Positions 1 to 11,439 of a DNA stretch of 64,000 nucleotides are shown in pieces. The stretch's first letter is position 1. Every line of letters begins with the position of its first letter. The stretch is from NCBI GenBank assembly GCA_010094045.1, contig ML986630.1:101156-165155 (forward strand), written 5' to 3'. A program made the position numbers and the translations under genes. The notes under the pieces are model-generated. The model had not been told where the DNA came from. It searched no databases and worked only from the letters and a program-made list of their open reading frames with translations. Origin of the DNA: Lojkania enalia. Its lineage: Eukaryota > Ascomycota > Dothideomycetes > Pleosporales.

Positions 1-1650
1 TAGAACTACTAATACTAGTCCTTTTCCTATAGAGCGTCGTATTACTAGATATCTAGCTCTACCTTCTTATTGTATGCTAGCTAAGTTAATTATATAAGAA
101 GAGGAGGTAATAGATTATAAGTAGTAGGATACTTAGAAGGCTATATAATCCAATTCTTATCCGTATCTAGCTGGAGTTAAAAGTAATATAACTATTTAAT
201 ACTAATAATATAATCCTAAGTACTTAGATCTATAATAATAAATAGGTAGTTTTAGATAGTTCTCCTATTAATTTATAGGTATAAGTAGATATACTAATTA
301 ACTAGGGTTTAGATTTAGTCCTAAAACCCTTTAATAGTAATTTTAAAGGGTAAGCGCTGTATTAATATATATAGAGCTTAGAAGAGCGATCTAGCTACTA
401 TAGAATTAAAGAATAGAAAGCTTTAGGCGTCTATATTAATAAGAGCGTTTAGTTATATACTAACGCTTTTTAAATATAGAATAGTAGGGATTTAGAAGTA
501 CTTTCTTCTAAATAAATATAATAAATTAATGTTTAATAAATCGTACTTATTTAAGCCTAAAATAGAGAGTTTTTCTAGATGTTTCTATTTCCTACCTAAG
601 AACTATCTAGGTGGTACTCGTTTATGTCTAGGAACTCTTCTTCCTTAATCTTCTCTTATTTAACCTCTATCTCTTATACTTTAAAAACTATATATTTATT
701 TATAAAGTATTCTAGTTTACTATAATTATAGTAATTACCTAGAGTTATATACCTTTTAGGTATAAGAGTCTTACTAAGTAGTTAAAAAGCTATTATAGTA
801 GAATAAGGTATTAATACTAGGGTAGATTAGGGTAGTATCAGATTATAGATTACCTTAGATAAACTCTTAAAAACTTTCTAGTACTAATCCGAATTTATTT
901 TAGCTACAATCTATAGGCTAGCAGTTTATTCTAGAAGGTTAGAAATGCTCCTCCTTTCTATATTATAAGTTATTAAGTAGGCGACTATAGTATTAAAGGA
1001 GCCTTTCTATATAAGTTTAAAGCTAAGGTTTAGTATCTTTAGGCTAGGGAGAATCTTATCCTATAGGTAGAAGAACTATTTAGATTAAGATACAGATCCT
1101 CTAATAGCTATACTAATAAAGCGAGCTTTAAAAGTTAAGAACACTTCTCTCTTATTTATTTTTAGGACCTGAAACACCTATCGCGCCTCTATCTCTTTAT
1201 TATCTATAATAAAATACGATCGTAGAAGTAAAATTATTTCTTTAGTATTCTTAAACTAATACTAGTCTAATTTAGCTAGGTATTTTAGCTCTAGATACCC
1301 TTTCATAGTACTAGAGGTATATCTCTATACTAATACTATACGTATATACTCTATCGGATAGTAATCTATATTAATTTTAAGTTAGTCTAGAATCGAGGCT
1401 CTCTATTATTTAAATATAGGTTCGCTACTATTTATAAGGCTTTTAATCTTAGATGTACGTTTAGTAAGATATGCTTAAGGGGGTTTAGAGGTAGTTAAGA
1501 GGTTTCTTACTAGGGGAGTTGCAAAAGTTTCTTAGCATATTATTAGTTCTAATTCGGTAGTTTATAGAGGTTAATTAGAACTAATAGTTCTCTATCGTAT
1601 TAAGCGTATAATCTCCTCTTATAAAATTACAATTTATTCCTTAAGGGTTA
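1..1650 (-). pseudogene. Ty3/gypsy gag-protease remnant (reverse orientation)
   Basis: Read on the minus strand, one frame with many stops shows a gag C-terminus followed by an aspartic protease. At about 688-739 the peptide YYNYSKLEYFINKY has the spacing of a CCHC zinc knuckle, with each Cys and the His turned to Tyr and a Gly turned to Glu, as RIP would do. About 250 bp further on (428-443) the peptide LINIDA sits where the protease active site LIDTGA is expected. It is followed by text resembling the flap and the usual 'IILGRKWL' end of gypsy proteases at about 130-200. The N-terminal gag part (about 1,000-1,650) is assigned by position only. Reverse transcriptase would lie left of the window. 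Confidence 0.7.
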
Positions 1651-2035
1651 GTTTACTCTAATTTCCCTCTAAATTAGATAGGTTCTTTATTATAGGCCCT
1701 ATAGAGAGGGGTCCGCCTATTATAGGGCCCCCTATAGGAGGTAATAGTTGTTCCACACGCGTAGACGGAAGCTTACTCTTACTATAACTTACGCGTGTAT
1801 CGGTTCTAGTATAAGAATTAGAAGGTAAATTATAGTTAGATATTAGCGGTTACCTCCAATTCTAATAGGTTATTAGTAGTCTCCAAGTTTCTACCTAGGC
1901 GTACTCTACGCGGCTTTTCTAAAGGCAATCCTAATCGTAGGGGATAGGAAGTTCTAAACCTAAAGGCTTTAGTTAATAGAAGGTTTTTAAAATCTTATCT
2001 AAGTAACTAAATAATTTAATATAATAGTATATAAG
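1651..2035. other. Probable leader region of the reverse gypsy element
   Basis: No coding frame is visible. The stretch lies between the gag start and the candidate LTR. It contains a GC-richer palindromic cluster around 1,698-1,740 with several tatagggcc/ggccccctata words. I see no convincing primer binding site. Confidence 0.3.
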
Positions 2036-2428
2036 TATTACAACCTAAACTAAATCAAGTATATCTCAGACTTAGATATATTTAAATAAATAATCAATAC
2101 GATATTATTAAAGAGGCCATTACTAGTAGTAGTAAGTTCTTCTATATAATATAATAGTATAAGCAAGATAATAGGTCCAAATACAGTACAAATCTACTTA
2201 GAGGCATATAGGAGTATATAGGGGATTAGGGACCTAGGAATTCTATTAACACCTATAGGCCTTATATAAAAGGATATAGAAGAACTACCAAGCTACTTAT
2301 AAGGGAGTATATAACTATATACGGAAGGGAAAAGGGGTAGAACTGGGGGTAGAATAAGATAAGCGAAAAGCTTTGGGATAAGGTTATATATAAAGCTTTT
2401 CGTGGAACGATTTCTTTGCATTATTACA
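2036..2428 (-). repeat. Candidate LTR of the reverse gypsy element
   Basis: The minus-strand reading begins TGTAATAATGC at 2,428. The other end on the plus strand reads TATTACAACC, which would be a RIP-altered TGTTACAACC. Two facts fit: the block lies where the 5' LTR of the minus-strand gag is expected, and homology to the pogo element starts right after 2,428. A second copy is not in the window, so the ends are unproven. Confidence 0.4.
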
Positions 2429-3151
2429 CCTTCCAACTTTTAAGAACGCATTTTTTAATATATTTATATATAAGAACTATTAAAAAGCCTTTAAAGTAAT
2501 AAGAATTATTCCTCTAAACGCGTAGGTTATATTAAATTACCTTAACATATAACTATATACCCTACTAGAACTACTTTTATAAGAAGACTTCTAGTAGTCT
2601 AAAACTCTAAGTAATATATATAAATTTAGGTTATAATTAATACTTATATAAAAGTCCTTTATACAATTATTAAAAAAGGTATAAGAAGGATTCTTACAGC
2701 CTATAAAAGGTGCTAAGTTAATACTATATCAGAATACGCTTCTTTAAGCTTACAATTCTAAGCTTAAAAGGTAATTAGAAGAAGTAACTAAGTGTAAAAC
2801 GCGTAAAAGAAAGTATATTTAGTATAGTAGTATAGTATTATATAGTAAGGGATCTTTATATATAGCTGCTGAAGTATCTATTAGCTTTCAGCCCTTTAAG
2901 AAGACTTGTAGTGCTGATACTTAAGAAAGAGCTCAACCAGCTTAACGCTACTATAGTAACTGTAGTAAGACTGGATATAACGCTCGTATATGCCAAAAGG
3001 GTAGTAGGGAAAATTCTAAATTAGATGAAAGTATATTATATGTAGGATCTCTTATTAGTATTAAGTAAATTAACTTTTCGTATATGGTGTTCGTTGCGCT
3101 AAGAAAAAGTAGCCGCTTTAATGGTTTGGCCGCTTTAATAGTAGAATACGT
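2429..3151 (+). pseudogene. 3' part of a pogo/Fot-type transposon, RIP-degraded
   Basis: The sequence matches, nearly base for base apart from transitions, the reverse complement of 7,061-7,785 inside the complete element at 7,061-8,909. It encodes the C-terminal part of the transposase, ending in a zinc-knuckle-like motif (YSNCSKTGYNARICQKG at about 2,953-3,003). It then runs through the same terminal repeat to ACGT at 3,148-3,151, followed by the target TA (3,152-3,153). The 5' half of the element is missing and the break coincides with the candidate LTR end at 2,428. The likely explanation is interruption by the retrotransposon, with the other half left of the window. Confidence 0.75.
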
Positions 3152-3158
3152 TACTATA

Positions 3159-3362
3159 TGTTATGGGGATTTTCGGCTAGTCTGCCGAGCTGTATCAGAT
3201 ATCGACGTACGATATCACGGTTGATATCACGCCGGATATCACGCTGGATATCAGCTAATATACCCCTTTTTCATGTACATAAATATAGCCCGCTGGCCAT
3301 CTTCAATCAACTAGTTCAGCTCCTCATCTCCCTCCCTGAGACAAGATTCGCCTCTCACCACA
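3159..3362. repeat. Solo LTR with 5-bp target duplication
   Basis: A 204-bp block starts TGTTATGGGG and ends CACCACA. It is flanked on both sides by the direct repeat CTATA (3,154-3,158 and 3,363-3,367). TG...CA ends plus a 5-bp duplication are the hallmark of an LTR left by recombination of a retrotransposon. It contains four or five short gatatcac/gatatcag repeats and is much richer in GC and CpA/TpG than its surroundings, so it arrived after most RIP had occurred or never met RIP. It sits just before the NRYPLP motif of the gypsy reverse transcriptase. The short open frame across it is not a gene. Confidence 0.8.
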
Positions 3363-3855
3363 CTATATATAATCGGTACCCTCTTCCTCTAATTTTAGAA
3401 TTGCTAGAGCATCTAGTATAAGTTAAGTACTATACTAAGCTTAATATTAGAAAAGCTTACTATCGAATTAGAATAAAGGAAGAAGATAAATAGAAGACTG
3501 TATTTTATACTAGATATAGTTCTTTTAAGTATACTATTATACCGTTTAGCCTAATAAATATACTAGCCTAATTTTAAGCGTATATTAACTAGACGCTTAT
3601 TAGCTTTATTAATATAATATATATTATATACTTAAATAATATTTTAATATTTTCTAATATAGAAGAAGAATATACTAAGTATATTAAGGAAGTACTTTAA
3701 AAACTATATAAGGCTAAGCTCTTTATAAAACTTAGTAAGTATAACTTCTATATTAGAGAAATAGACTACCTAGGGTTTATTATTTACTCGAAGGGGATTG
3801 AATTTAACTATTTCTAGTTAAAAACTATCTAGAATTAGCTAGTTCTATAAACTAT

Positions 3856-4066
3856 TGTCACGAGAGGCTACGAGTAGGGACGGCAAGGCTTATCTAACAC
3901 TTGGTATAGTATGCTACGTACAGATCTCAGGTGTCGTATAAGAGGATAGCTAAGGAGCAAGCTGAACGCGAGGCAAGTAGAAAGATAAAGGAGAAGAAGA
4001 AAACACGTGCGCTGAAGCGAGCGCGCTATATACAGGTGTTAGAGGGAACGCGAGGATACCGTAACA
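3856..4066. repeat. Left LTR of the TRIM-like element
   Basis: 211 bp, TG...CA ends, aligned over its full length with 4,802-5,012. It carries an unusual A/G-rich stretch (gaggcaagtagaaagataaa) and a gcgcgc word near 4,020. Confidence 0.82.
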
Positions 4067-4177
4067 GTACCCCCCTCTTCAGAAAGTAGCCGCAATCAAC
4101 GATTGTGGCTGCAATATAGGGACCTAGTACAACTAGTTGTCTGTTTTGTATAGGGTAGAACTGTTTCTAGCTGGCTG

Positions 4178-4539
4178 GCGTCTAGTACGACGAGCGATAT
4201 ACTGAACAAGCTTAATATAGTCGTCGTATTACTAATAGAACGGGGAGTCGTTTAACTCTTTAAGGAGCTGGCGGAACGGGAACTAGCGTCTAGTACGACA
4301 AGCGATATGCTAAACAAGCTCAACATAGTTGTCGTATTACTAACGGAACGGGGAACTGGCGTCTAGTATAACGAGCAATATACTAAACAAGCTCAACATA
4401 GTTGTTGTATTACTAACAGAACGGGGAGTCGTTTAACTCTTCAAGGAGCTGGTAGAACAGGAACTAGTATCTAGTACGACAAGCAATATACTAAACAAGC
4501 TCAACATAGTTGTTATATTGCTGACAGAACGGGGAACTG
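4178..4539. repeat. Higher-order tandem repeat, two copies of a 181-bp dimer
   Basis: The core tctagtacgacaagcgatat recurs at about 4,181, 4,289, 4,362 and 4,470, at spacings of 108, 73 and 108 bp. Two unit lengths therefore alternate: a long unit with an extra ggagtcgtttaactcttcaa segment and a short unit without it. The array is two tandem copies of a 108+73 dimer. Differences between copies are mostly transitions. Confidence 0.8.
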
Positions 4540-4801
4540 GCGTAGAAAGAAGCTGGCGGAATAAGGAGCGAAGACTACGGTGGAGAGAGAATGATAGCGC
4601 GTCGAGGGAGGACGATAGTAGTTCTAGAGCTCCTACTACTGCTGCTATACGAGCAGCAGGATGGCTGTCGGGCTGGTAATCTAGCTAGACATCGCTAGGA
4701 AGGAAGAAAAAATCCGGATGAGGAACAACAAAGATCTCTATCTAGAGATCCGTAGTAGCTATCTAGCTACTGTCACTGTATAACTGGGCGAGCTATCCTA
4801 A

Positions 4802-5012
4802 TATTACGAGAGGCTACGAGCAGGGACGATAAGGCTTATCTAACACTTGGTATAGTATGCTACGTACAGATCTCAGGTGTTGTATAAGAGGATAGCTAAG
4901 GAGCAAGCTGAACGCGAGGCAAGCAGGAAGATAAAAAAGAAGAAGGAAGCACGTATGCTGAAGCGAGCGCGCTATATATAGGTGTTAGGGGGAACGCAAG
5001 GATACCGTAACA
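4802..5012. repeat. Right LTR of the TRIM-like element
   Basis: 211 bp, matching 3,856-4,066. Its first bases TATTACG correspond to TGTCACG of the left copy, two transitions of the RIP type. It ends CCGTAACA directly before the ACTAT target duplication. Confidence 0.82.
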
Positions 5013-7060
5013 ACTATATAAGATATATAGATCTTTATTAGATTTATAAACTATTATTATAGGTTTATTATAGGATTTTTAAAGATTGTCTTACCTTTAA
5101 TAAGATTAACCTAAAAGGGGCTAAAGGCTACTAAAAGAGGCTATACCTAGAGAAGAGAAGAAAATTAAGAGCTAGATATTAGTTAGAAAGAACTAGAGGC
5201 CTTTTAATAGTTAAAGAAAGCTTTTTTAAACGTTTCTATTCTAGCTTATTATAAGCTAACTCGGCTTATAAGGGTTAAGGTTAATACTTCTAGGGGCGCT
5301 ATTTTAGGAATTCTTAGCCAACTTATAGAAGAGTAAGTAGGTAAGATAATATAGCGACCTATTAATTTCTTTTTAAGAAAGCTTAGCGCGATAGAGTATA
5401 ACTATAATATATATAACTAGGAACTACTCGTAATAGTAGAAAGCTTAGAGAACTAGCGTTAGTACCTATAAAGAGTTATATTTAACCTTTATATAAATTA
5501 TAATAACTTCTATTAGTTTATAGAAATAAAGACTTTAATCTATTAATATATATAATTATATCTTAAGCTTACTAAGTATAATTATAACCTTATCTACTAA
5601 CCTAGTAAACTTAACCTAGCTGATAGACTATTATATTAACTAGACTATATAAAGGAAGCGCAGGCATTTTTAAAGAAGTCTAATATAAGATATATTAAAC
5701 CTATACGCGCTAAGATTAGCCTAAAAAGAGTAGAAAGAACCGATTTAGATTAGAATAATAGTATTAAGATTTTTAAGGTTTTAGCGGTATTAACCTATAT
5801 ATAGACTATTTAGAAAGGTTTTTCTCTTACCTAAAAAGTAGAAGAGACTCCTTTCTTAGATTAAGAATACTATAACAGCTTAGAGTAGACTAAAGAAGGT
5901 AATAAAGGGAAGATAGAATTAATAATACTCTAAAAGAGGTAAAACGCCCTTAATTAGATATATAACTATTCTATAATAGGTTATAGAAGATAGATAAAAA
6001 TATATAAGAGAGTGTTATATTAATTTTAATAAAAAAGTATAAGAGATAATATTAAGGCCTATTATTAGGATTATTTAAAGTATAGAAGAGTAAAAGCTTT
6101 TAGATATAAGCCTTATAGCCTATTATAACTATTACCCGTACTAAATAGACTATAAAAGTAAGTTATGTTCGACTTTATTATAGAACTTCCTCTAAGTCTA
6201 TTTCTTAGCTAAATATACAACTTAATTATAGTTATTATTAACCGGTTAACTAAAATAACCTATTATATTTCTACTATCTCTACCTAGACTATAGAAGACC
6301 TAATATAAGTCTAGATATATAATATTATCCGACTATATAGTATTTTAGAGTTAGTAATATCTAACCGCGGTATTCTAATAAAGTTAAAATCTTAGGAAAC
6401 CTTTTACTATTATTTAGTATCTTAGTAAGGTTTTAATTTAATCTACTATCTAGAAACTAAGAGGCTAATAGAAAGATAAAACTAGACGCTCGAGTAGTAT
6501 TATATTATTTCTACTACTTAGAGTAAGATAATTAAGTAGTTTAACTATCTATAGCGGAGTTTACGTATAATAATAGTACTTATATAACTACTACTATCTT
6601 ACCTTTTCGCGTTTACTATAGTATAGATCCTTAAAGATCTAATTAACTAGGTAAGCCTTTAGGAGAGTAAGAAGCTCCTTTAGTAAGAGGTATAGTAGCT
6701 GAAGTACTAGTATTATAAAGTAAATATAAAGTAAAGATTAGTACTATAATAGCTTATTAAAAGGAATATATAGATAAGAAGAGAAAATACTTATTTCTAG
6801 TAGTAGAAGATAAGATACTAGTATTAAATTAATATATTGAGTTAACCTATTCTAAAAAGAAATTATATTAGAAGTATTTTAGACCTAGTATAATAATAAA
6901 GGCTATAGCGCCTATAATCTACTAGATTAACCTTTTAAGATTAGATAGTATCTATCTAGTATTTTATATATCTTTACTAAAGCTATATAACCTAAAAAAG
7001 TTTATTTAGAGCCTAAATAACTTAATATAAGATACTTTACGCTAATTTAGAAATAATATA

Positions 7061-7114
7061 ACGTATTCTACCATCGAAGTAGCTAAACTATTAAAGCGGC
7101 CACTTTTTCTTAGC
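7061..7114. repeat. Left terminal inverted repeat of the pogo/Fot element
   Basis: Starts ACGTATTCTACCATCGAAG and matches the reverse complement of 8,856-8,909 at 49 of 54 positions. All differences are transitions. Confidence 0.85.
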
Positions 7115-8855
7115 GCAACGAACACCATATATAAAAAGTTAATTTACTTAATACTAATAAGAGATTCTATATATAATATACTTTCATCTAATTCAGAATT
7201 TTCCCTACTATTCTTTTAGCACGTACGAGCGTTATATCCAGTCTTACTATAGTTACTATAGTAGCGTTAAGCTGGTTGAGCTCTTTCTTAAGTATCAGCA
7301 CTATAAGTCTTTTTAAAGGGCTGAGAGCCTATAGATACTTTAGCAGCTACGTATAAAGATCCCTCGCTATATAATACTATACTACTATACTAAATATACT
7401 TTCTTTTACGCGTTTTACGCTTAGTTACTTCTTCTAATTACCTTTTAAGCTTAGAGTTGCAAGCTTAAAGAAGCGTATTCTAATATAGTATTAACTTAGC
7501 ACCTTTTATAAGCTGTAAGAATTCTTCTTATACCTCTTTTAGTAATCGTATAAAGGACTTTCGTATAAGTATTAATTGTAACCTAAATTTATATATATTA
7601 CTTAGAGTTTTAAACTGTTAGGAGTCTTTTTATAGAAGTAGTTTTAGTAGGGTACGTAGTTATATATTAAAGTAATTTAATATAACCTGCGCGTTTAAAA
7701 GAATAATTTCTATTACTTTAAAGGCCTTTTAATAGTTCTCGTACGTAAATATATTAAAAAACGCGTCTTTAAAGGCTGGAAGAAAGCCTTCTTTATTAAT
7801 ATAGTAGACGCGTTAGTACGCTAAGTCTTATATACGCTGTAAGTACTTTAGTTTTAATAGTAAGAAGTAAACTATATTAAGAGGCTGAAGTATATATAAT
7901 AAATAAGAAGGTATATAAAATATTAGGATCTTTTATATAAGGTAGTAATTCTTAAATTCCTAGTTAAGGTAGCTTTTATAGCTGTCTAAAATAAGTAGCT
8001 TATACGACTCTACCTAACATATCTTTATATACTTATTAAAGTACTTTAGCTACTTAAGACTAAGTATATTATTTATCTAGCCGTTCTTAGAGACTGAAAT
8101 TTTCCAATTGTATAGTATACCTACTTTTTTATACTATATAAAGATATAGACGCGTCCTTTATAAATAATAAATGGTAGGGTCGCGTACGCAGCAGCGTAG
8201 ATATTCTAGATAACTATAACCTACTTATAATCGCCTAGCTATATAAGAGTAGACCTTATACGATGTTCTAAACCTGTAACAACCTTTATAATACTAATAA
8301 CACCTATTTAAAAGCCTGTCTTATTAAAGTTGTGGATATTATTATTATATATGCTATATTTCGCAATTATATCCTATATAAGCTTAAACTACGTGTTAAT
8401 AACCTCTAGATTCTCTTATTTTATTCTTTAGCAATTCTTTACTCGATTAAAGGCTGTTTTAAGCTCGTTTATATGTGCTATAAATCGTTTAGGCTAATTC
8501 TTTCTTATAGGTGTTCTACTATATACGCCCAATAGTTTATCTGCTATATCTACTACCTTATATAGCCAGGGCGTAAATCCTCGTAAATTAAGGTTAAGAA
8601 TATATTGTACGATTGTTTATTCTTCGGTTACTATAAGCTTCTAGTAATTTAGTTGTATATAAGAGCGAAACGCGATTCTATAAAGTCGAGTAGAGAGTCG
8701 TTAATATTATACATTAAAAGCTATAGCAACGCGTCATACGCTCTTAAACTAGCCTAATTTATACGCCTGTAAGATAAGCTCAATTCTACCTTCTTATTAA
8801 ATTAATAGAAGGTCGCGTTGTAGATTTATTATAGTTCGTACGTAGTATTTGTAAT

Positions 8856-8909
8856 GCTAAGAAAAAGTAGCCGCTTTGATGGTTTAGCTGCTTCGATAGT
8901 AGAATACGT
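8856..8909. repeat. Right terminal inverted repeat of the pogo/Fot element
   Basis: Ends in ...GTAGAATACGT before the TA target duplication. The same terminal sequence ends the partial copy at 3,098-3,151. Confidence 0.85.
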
Positions 8910-9110
8910 TATATAAAATTAATCGTATTATTAAATAAAAGTAAAACTTTATTAGAGTATAAGAATATTTAGTTAAATAGAAGAATTATCTAGACTCTAA
9001 AAATAGTTAAAAGCTAGGAGTAAATATTAGTACTAACGCTCTATAAATATTCTAGAAAAAGAAGGGTATTAAACTAAAGAAATTAAGTAAACCTATTAAA
9101 AACTGTAAAC

Positions 9111-11261
9111 GCTCTTTAAAAAAGAAGAAGAATAGCTAAACTATTCTAAAGTATAACCTTTATAATAACTTTCTAGTTAATATAGCTACTTTTACCTAGT
9201 TTTCCTTAAATTAAGGTTTTTTATAAGTATTTAATAGTACTATTACTAGACTAATATTATATAAATAAGGTTTAGAAATAAGTACCTATAAAGTTAGCTT
9301 TATATATTAATATAGGTTCTTTAGTAATTATAAAAATCGGTAATTCTCGCTATTAATACTAGAAAGACTATATTATAGTATATTATAGACTATAATAGTA
9401 TATAGGAGGCGGAAATATTATATTATTCTAAATATAGCGCTAATCTAGGCTATAAGATATTTAACCGGGGTATTATATTTATAGAAACGCTGGAGAACCT
9501 ATTAATATCTAAAAAAACTACTATCTACTAATATTTATATCTTACTATAATCTTTTCCCCTATTATAATTTAGTTAAGCTTTTTTAATAGGGTAAATAAG
9601 TTAAAAGCGTTAGTATAGAATAATATAGTATAATATAGTCTAGATTAACTTATAGAAGACTTTATTTCCTTTACTTTAGTATATTTATTATTATCTATAT
9701 TAAGAAGATTCTCTTTAATCTTATACTTACGTGCTATACTAATCCTAGTATAGTCTTAGCTAGTAAGTTTAATTCTAGATAAGGTTTTCCTATCCTTACT
9801 ATTATAGGCGAATAGAAAGTTAGAATCTTTCTTACTAAGCTTAAATATTACTATTATTACTAGAATATATAAAAAAGAGCTAGAATATATATTTAAGTTT
9901 ACTTAACTACTATTTAGATAGTATTTTAGACTTTTTAAGCTAGTTAAATCTTATTACTACTAATATAGGTAGTAATAAGAGCTTTAATAACTTAATTAAC
10001 CTTTATAATATACTGTAGTATAGATAGATCTAGCTATAGAAATATTAGCTGTAAGTAGGTTAGAGTATACTATATTAGCCTAGAATATACTTTAAAATAA
10101 TTCTTATTATTCTTTTTAAAGTAGTAGAAATAGATATTATATTAAATACTTTTATAGAGATATTCTACTATAAATAGGTCTAAAAAAGTGAATTTACAGT
10201 TACTATCTGCTTCATATAGCTTACCGCGAGCTAGACGCCTTAGATAGTAGAAATAGTAGATAGTATAGAGCTTCTTACTCTTAGCCTCCTTAATATAGCG
10301 CTTCTAGACTAGAGTAAGCACTATATTATACGCTATAGACCTGTTAAGCGTAAATTAGCTGTTTATAAACTAGAAAGGCGTTAAGAAAGGCGCGAGAAGA
10401 GTATATATAGAGGAGTATAGCGAGAATAGAAAACTGGGCGGCGGGCGGCGCGGGCAGCGAGTATACGTGTCTACTAGCCCTTATTAGCTATAAAGTACTC
10501 TATTATATCCTATATAGAGCTATAATAACTGTACTAAATACGTAGCTAAAAACTAAGAGAATTATACTTACTAAAGCGGTTGAGAAAGTATAAGGATTAA
10601 AGAAGTAGAATAGATAGGAGGAGTAGCATTTTTATAATCAGCGTTTACTCTACTAGCACCGTTTACTTACACCGCTCTAGGCAGCAAGTAATAAAGATTC
10701 TCTAAGGGTCGACCTTACTAGATAAAAATAAAAGTAGTAGTAATAATATATTACTTAACTTAGAAGGAACTCTAGATTATATAATAGTACCTATCTTAAG
10801 GTAGCTCTACTAGTCTATTCTAGTAATATTTGTCCTCTATAAGCTGTCGCGACGATAGCCTTCTAAGAAGGAAAATAATATAATATCTTATAGCTTTAAA
10901 TTATAGGTTAATAATATAGAGTTACCTAACCTAGAGTTAAAATAGCTAAATTACACCCTATAAAGATAGTAGTAATTCGTCTCTCTTTTATTAGCTATTT
11001 CTTTTCTAAGAGAACTAAATATACGAGTAGATAGTTAAATTTCTCTAGCACTCTCTCTCCTCCTATAACTAGTAAGCAGTACTGCTTTACTCAGGCATTT
11101 ATCACCCTTAGCTCACCTACCCCTTAGGCTACTTACCTGCTGCTTAGTCACGTTCCCCTATACTCTACTGATAGCTAATCGTACTTATTTATAAGTCGGA
11201 TAGACACTTACAATTCCGTTAAGTCTAGACGAGAAGGATTCTTAAAGGTAGGTTTTAGGCT
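9111..11261. other. AT-rich stretch without a recognisable gene
   Basis: Heavily RIP-altered. The first part may be the tail of the gypsy polyprotein and its 3' LTR, which I cannot delimit. A short GC-rich island (gggcggcgggcggcgcgggc, about 10,437-10,456) stands out. No frame could be tied to a family. The left border of the Starship-like region probably lies in the last kilobase. Confidence 0.4.
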
Positions 11262-11343
11262 CTGGGGCGCGTTTTGGAAAGGGGACGGAATTGTCCCCTA
11301 AGAACTGGGGACGAAATAGGCCCCCTCGCCATGCGCCCCCCAG
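11262..11343. repeat. GC-rich palindromic block upstream of the captain
   Basis: An 82-bp block in AT-rich DNA begins CTGGGGCGCG and ends GCGCCCCCCAG, so its outer edges are complementary. Inside is a near-perfect palindrome GGGGACGGAATTGTCCCC (11,281-11,298) and a further direct copy of the ggggacg word (about 11,307). It lies a few hundred bases upstream of the recombinase gene, where the 5' end of a Starship is expected. That it is a terminus or recombinase binding site is inference. Confidence 0.5.
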
Positions 11344-11439
11344 TGTCCCACGATACAGCGCTATCTCTCTTTACTAAGGTGGCTTATGCTATACCTTTAT
11401 ACTATAAAGGTACTGTTGTGCTGCTGGGTTAAGCCTACC

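Larger units (their letters stand above)
3856..5012. mobile_element. Small non-autonomous LTR element (TRIM-like), 1,157 bp
   Basis: Two direct repeats of 211 bp each (3,856-4,066 and 4,802-5,012) bound a 735-bp interior. The left repeat starts TGTCACGAGAGG and both end CCGTAACA. The element is flanked by an exact 5-bp duplication, ACTAT (3,851-3,855 and 5,013-5,017). The interior codes for no retroviral protein that I can see and holds a higher-order tandem repeat. The two LTRs differ mainly by C/T and G/A changes; the right one starts TATTACG. The element splits the gypsy reverse transcriptase from its RNase H, so it is younger than that element. No clear primer binding site or polypurine tract was found. 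Confidence 0.82.
7061..8909 (-). mobile_element. Full-length pogo/Fot-type DNA transposon, RIP-inactivated
   Basis: The 1,849-bp element has 54-bp terminal inverted repeats (7,061-7,114 and 8,856-8,909) that differ only by five transitions. It is flanked by TA on both sides (7,059-7,060, 8,910-8,911), the target used by this superfamily. The minus strand carries a transposase frame with many stops. Landmarks are NIHNFNKTGF near 8,320 (catalytic Asp, now Asn), LLILDSYKS near 7,980 (second Asp), LQPLNIVYF near 7,870 (third Asp, now Asn), and a C-terminal YSNYSKTGYNARTC zinc-knuckle-like motif near 7,225. Length and order fit Fot1-like elements. It is inserted in the gypsy chromodomain region. 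Confidence 0.88.
3363..9110 (+). mobile_element. Ty3/gypsy chromovirus pol remnant with two nested insertions
   Basis: Three blocks form one broken polyprotein. At 3,363-3,855 is the reverse transcriptase: NRYPLPLILELLEHLV, then KAYYRIRIKEEDK, the active-site text YLNNILIFS (normally YLDDILIFS, both Asp now Asn) near 3,629, and YLGFIIYSKGIE. At 5,018-7,058 are RNase H (about 5,300-5,620), integrase (about 6,100-6,700) and the integrase tail (SLLKLYNLKK near 6,970). After the pogo insertion, 8,912-9,030 reads EYLVK.KNYLDSKNS, a chromodomain whose Trp is now TAG. Gag and LTRs are not identified. The chromodomain assigns it to the chromovirus branch, which targets heterochromatin. Confidence 0.85.

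Noticed and set aside
3158..3421. 87-codon frame MLWGFSASLPSC...
   Set aside because: It runs across the solo LTR into the gypsy reverse transcriptase; only its last 16 or so codons (NRYPLPLILELLEHLV) are genuine coding remnant.
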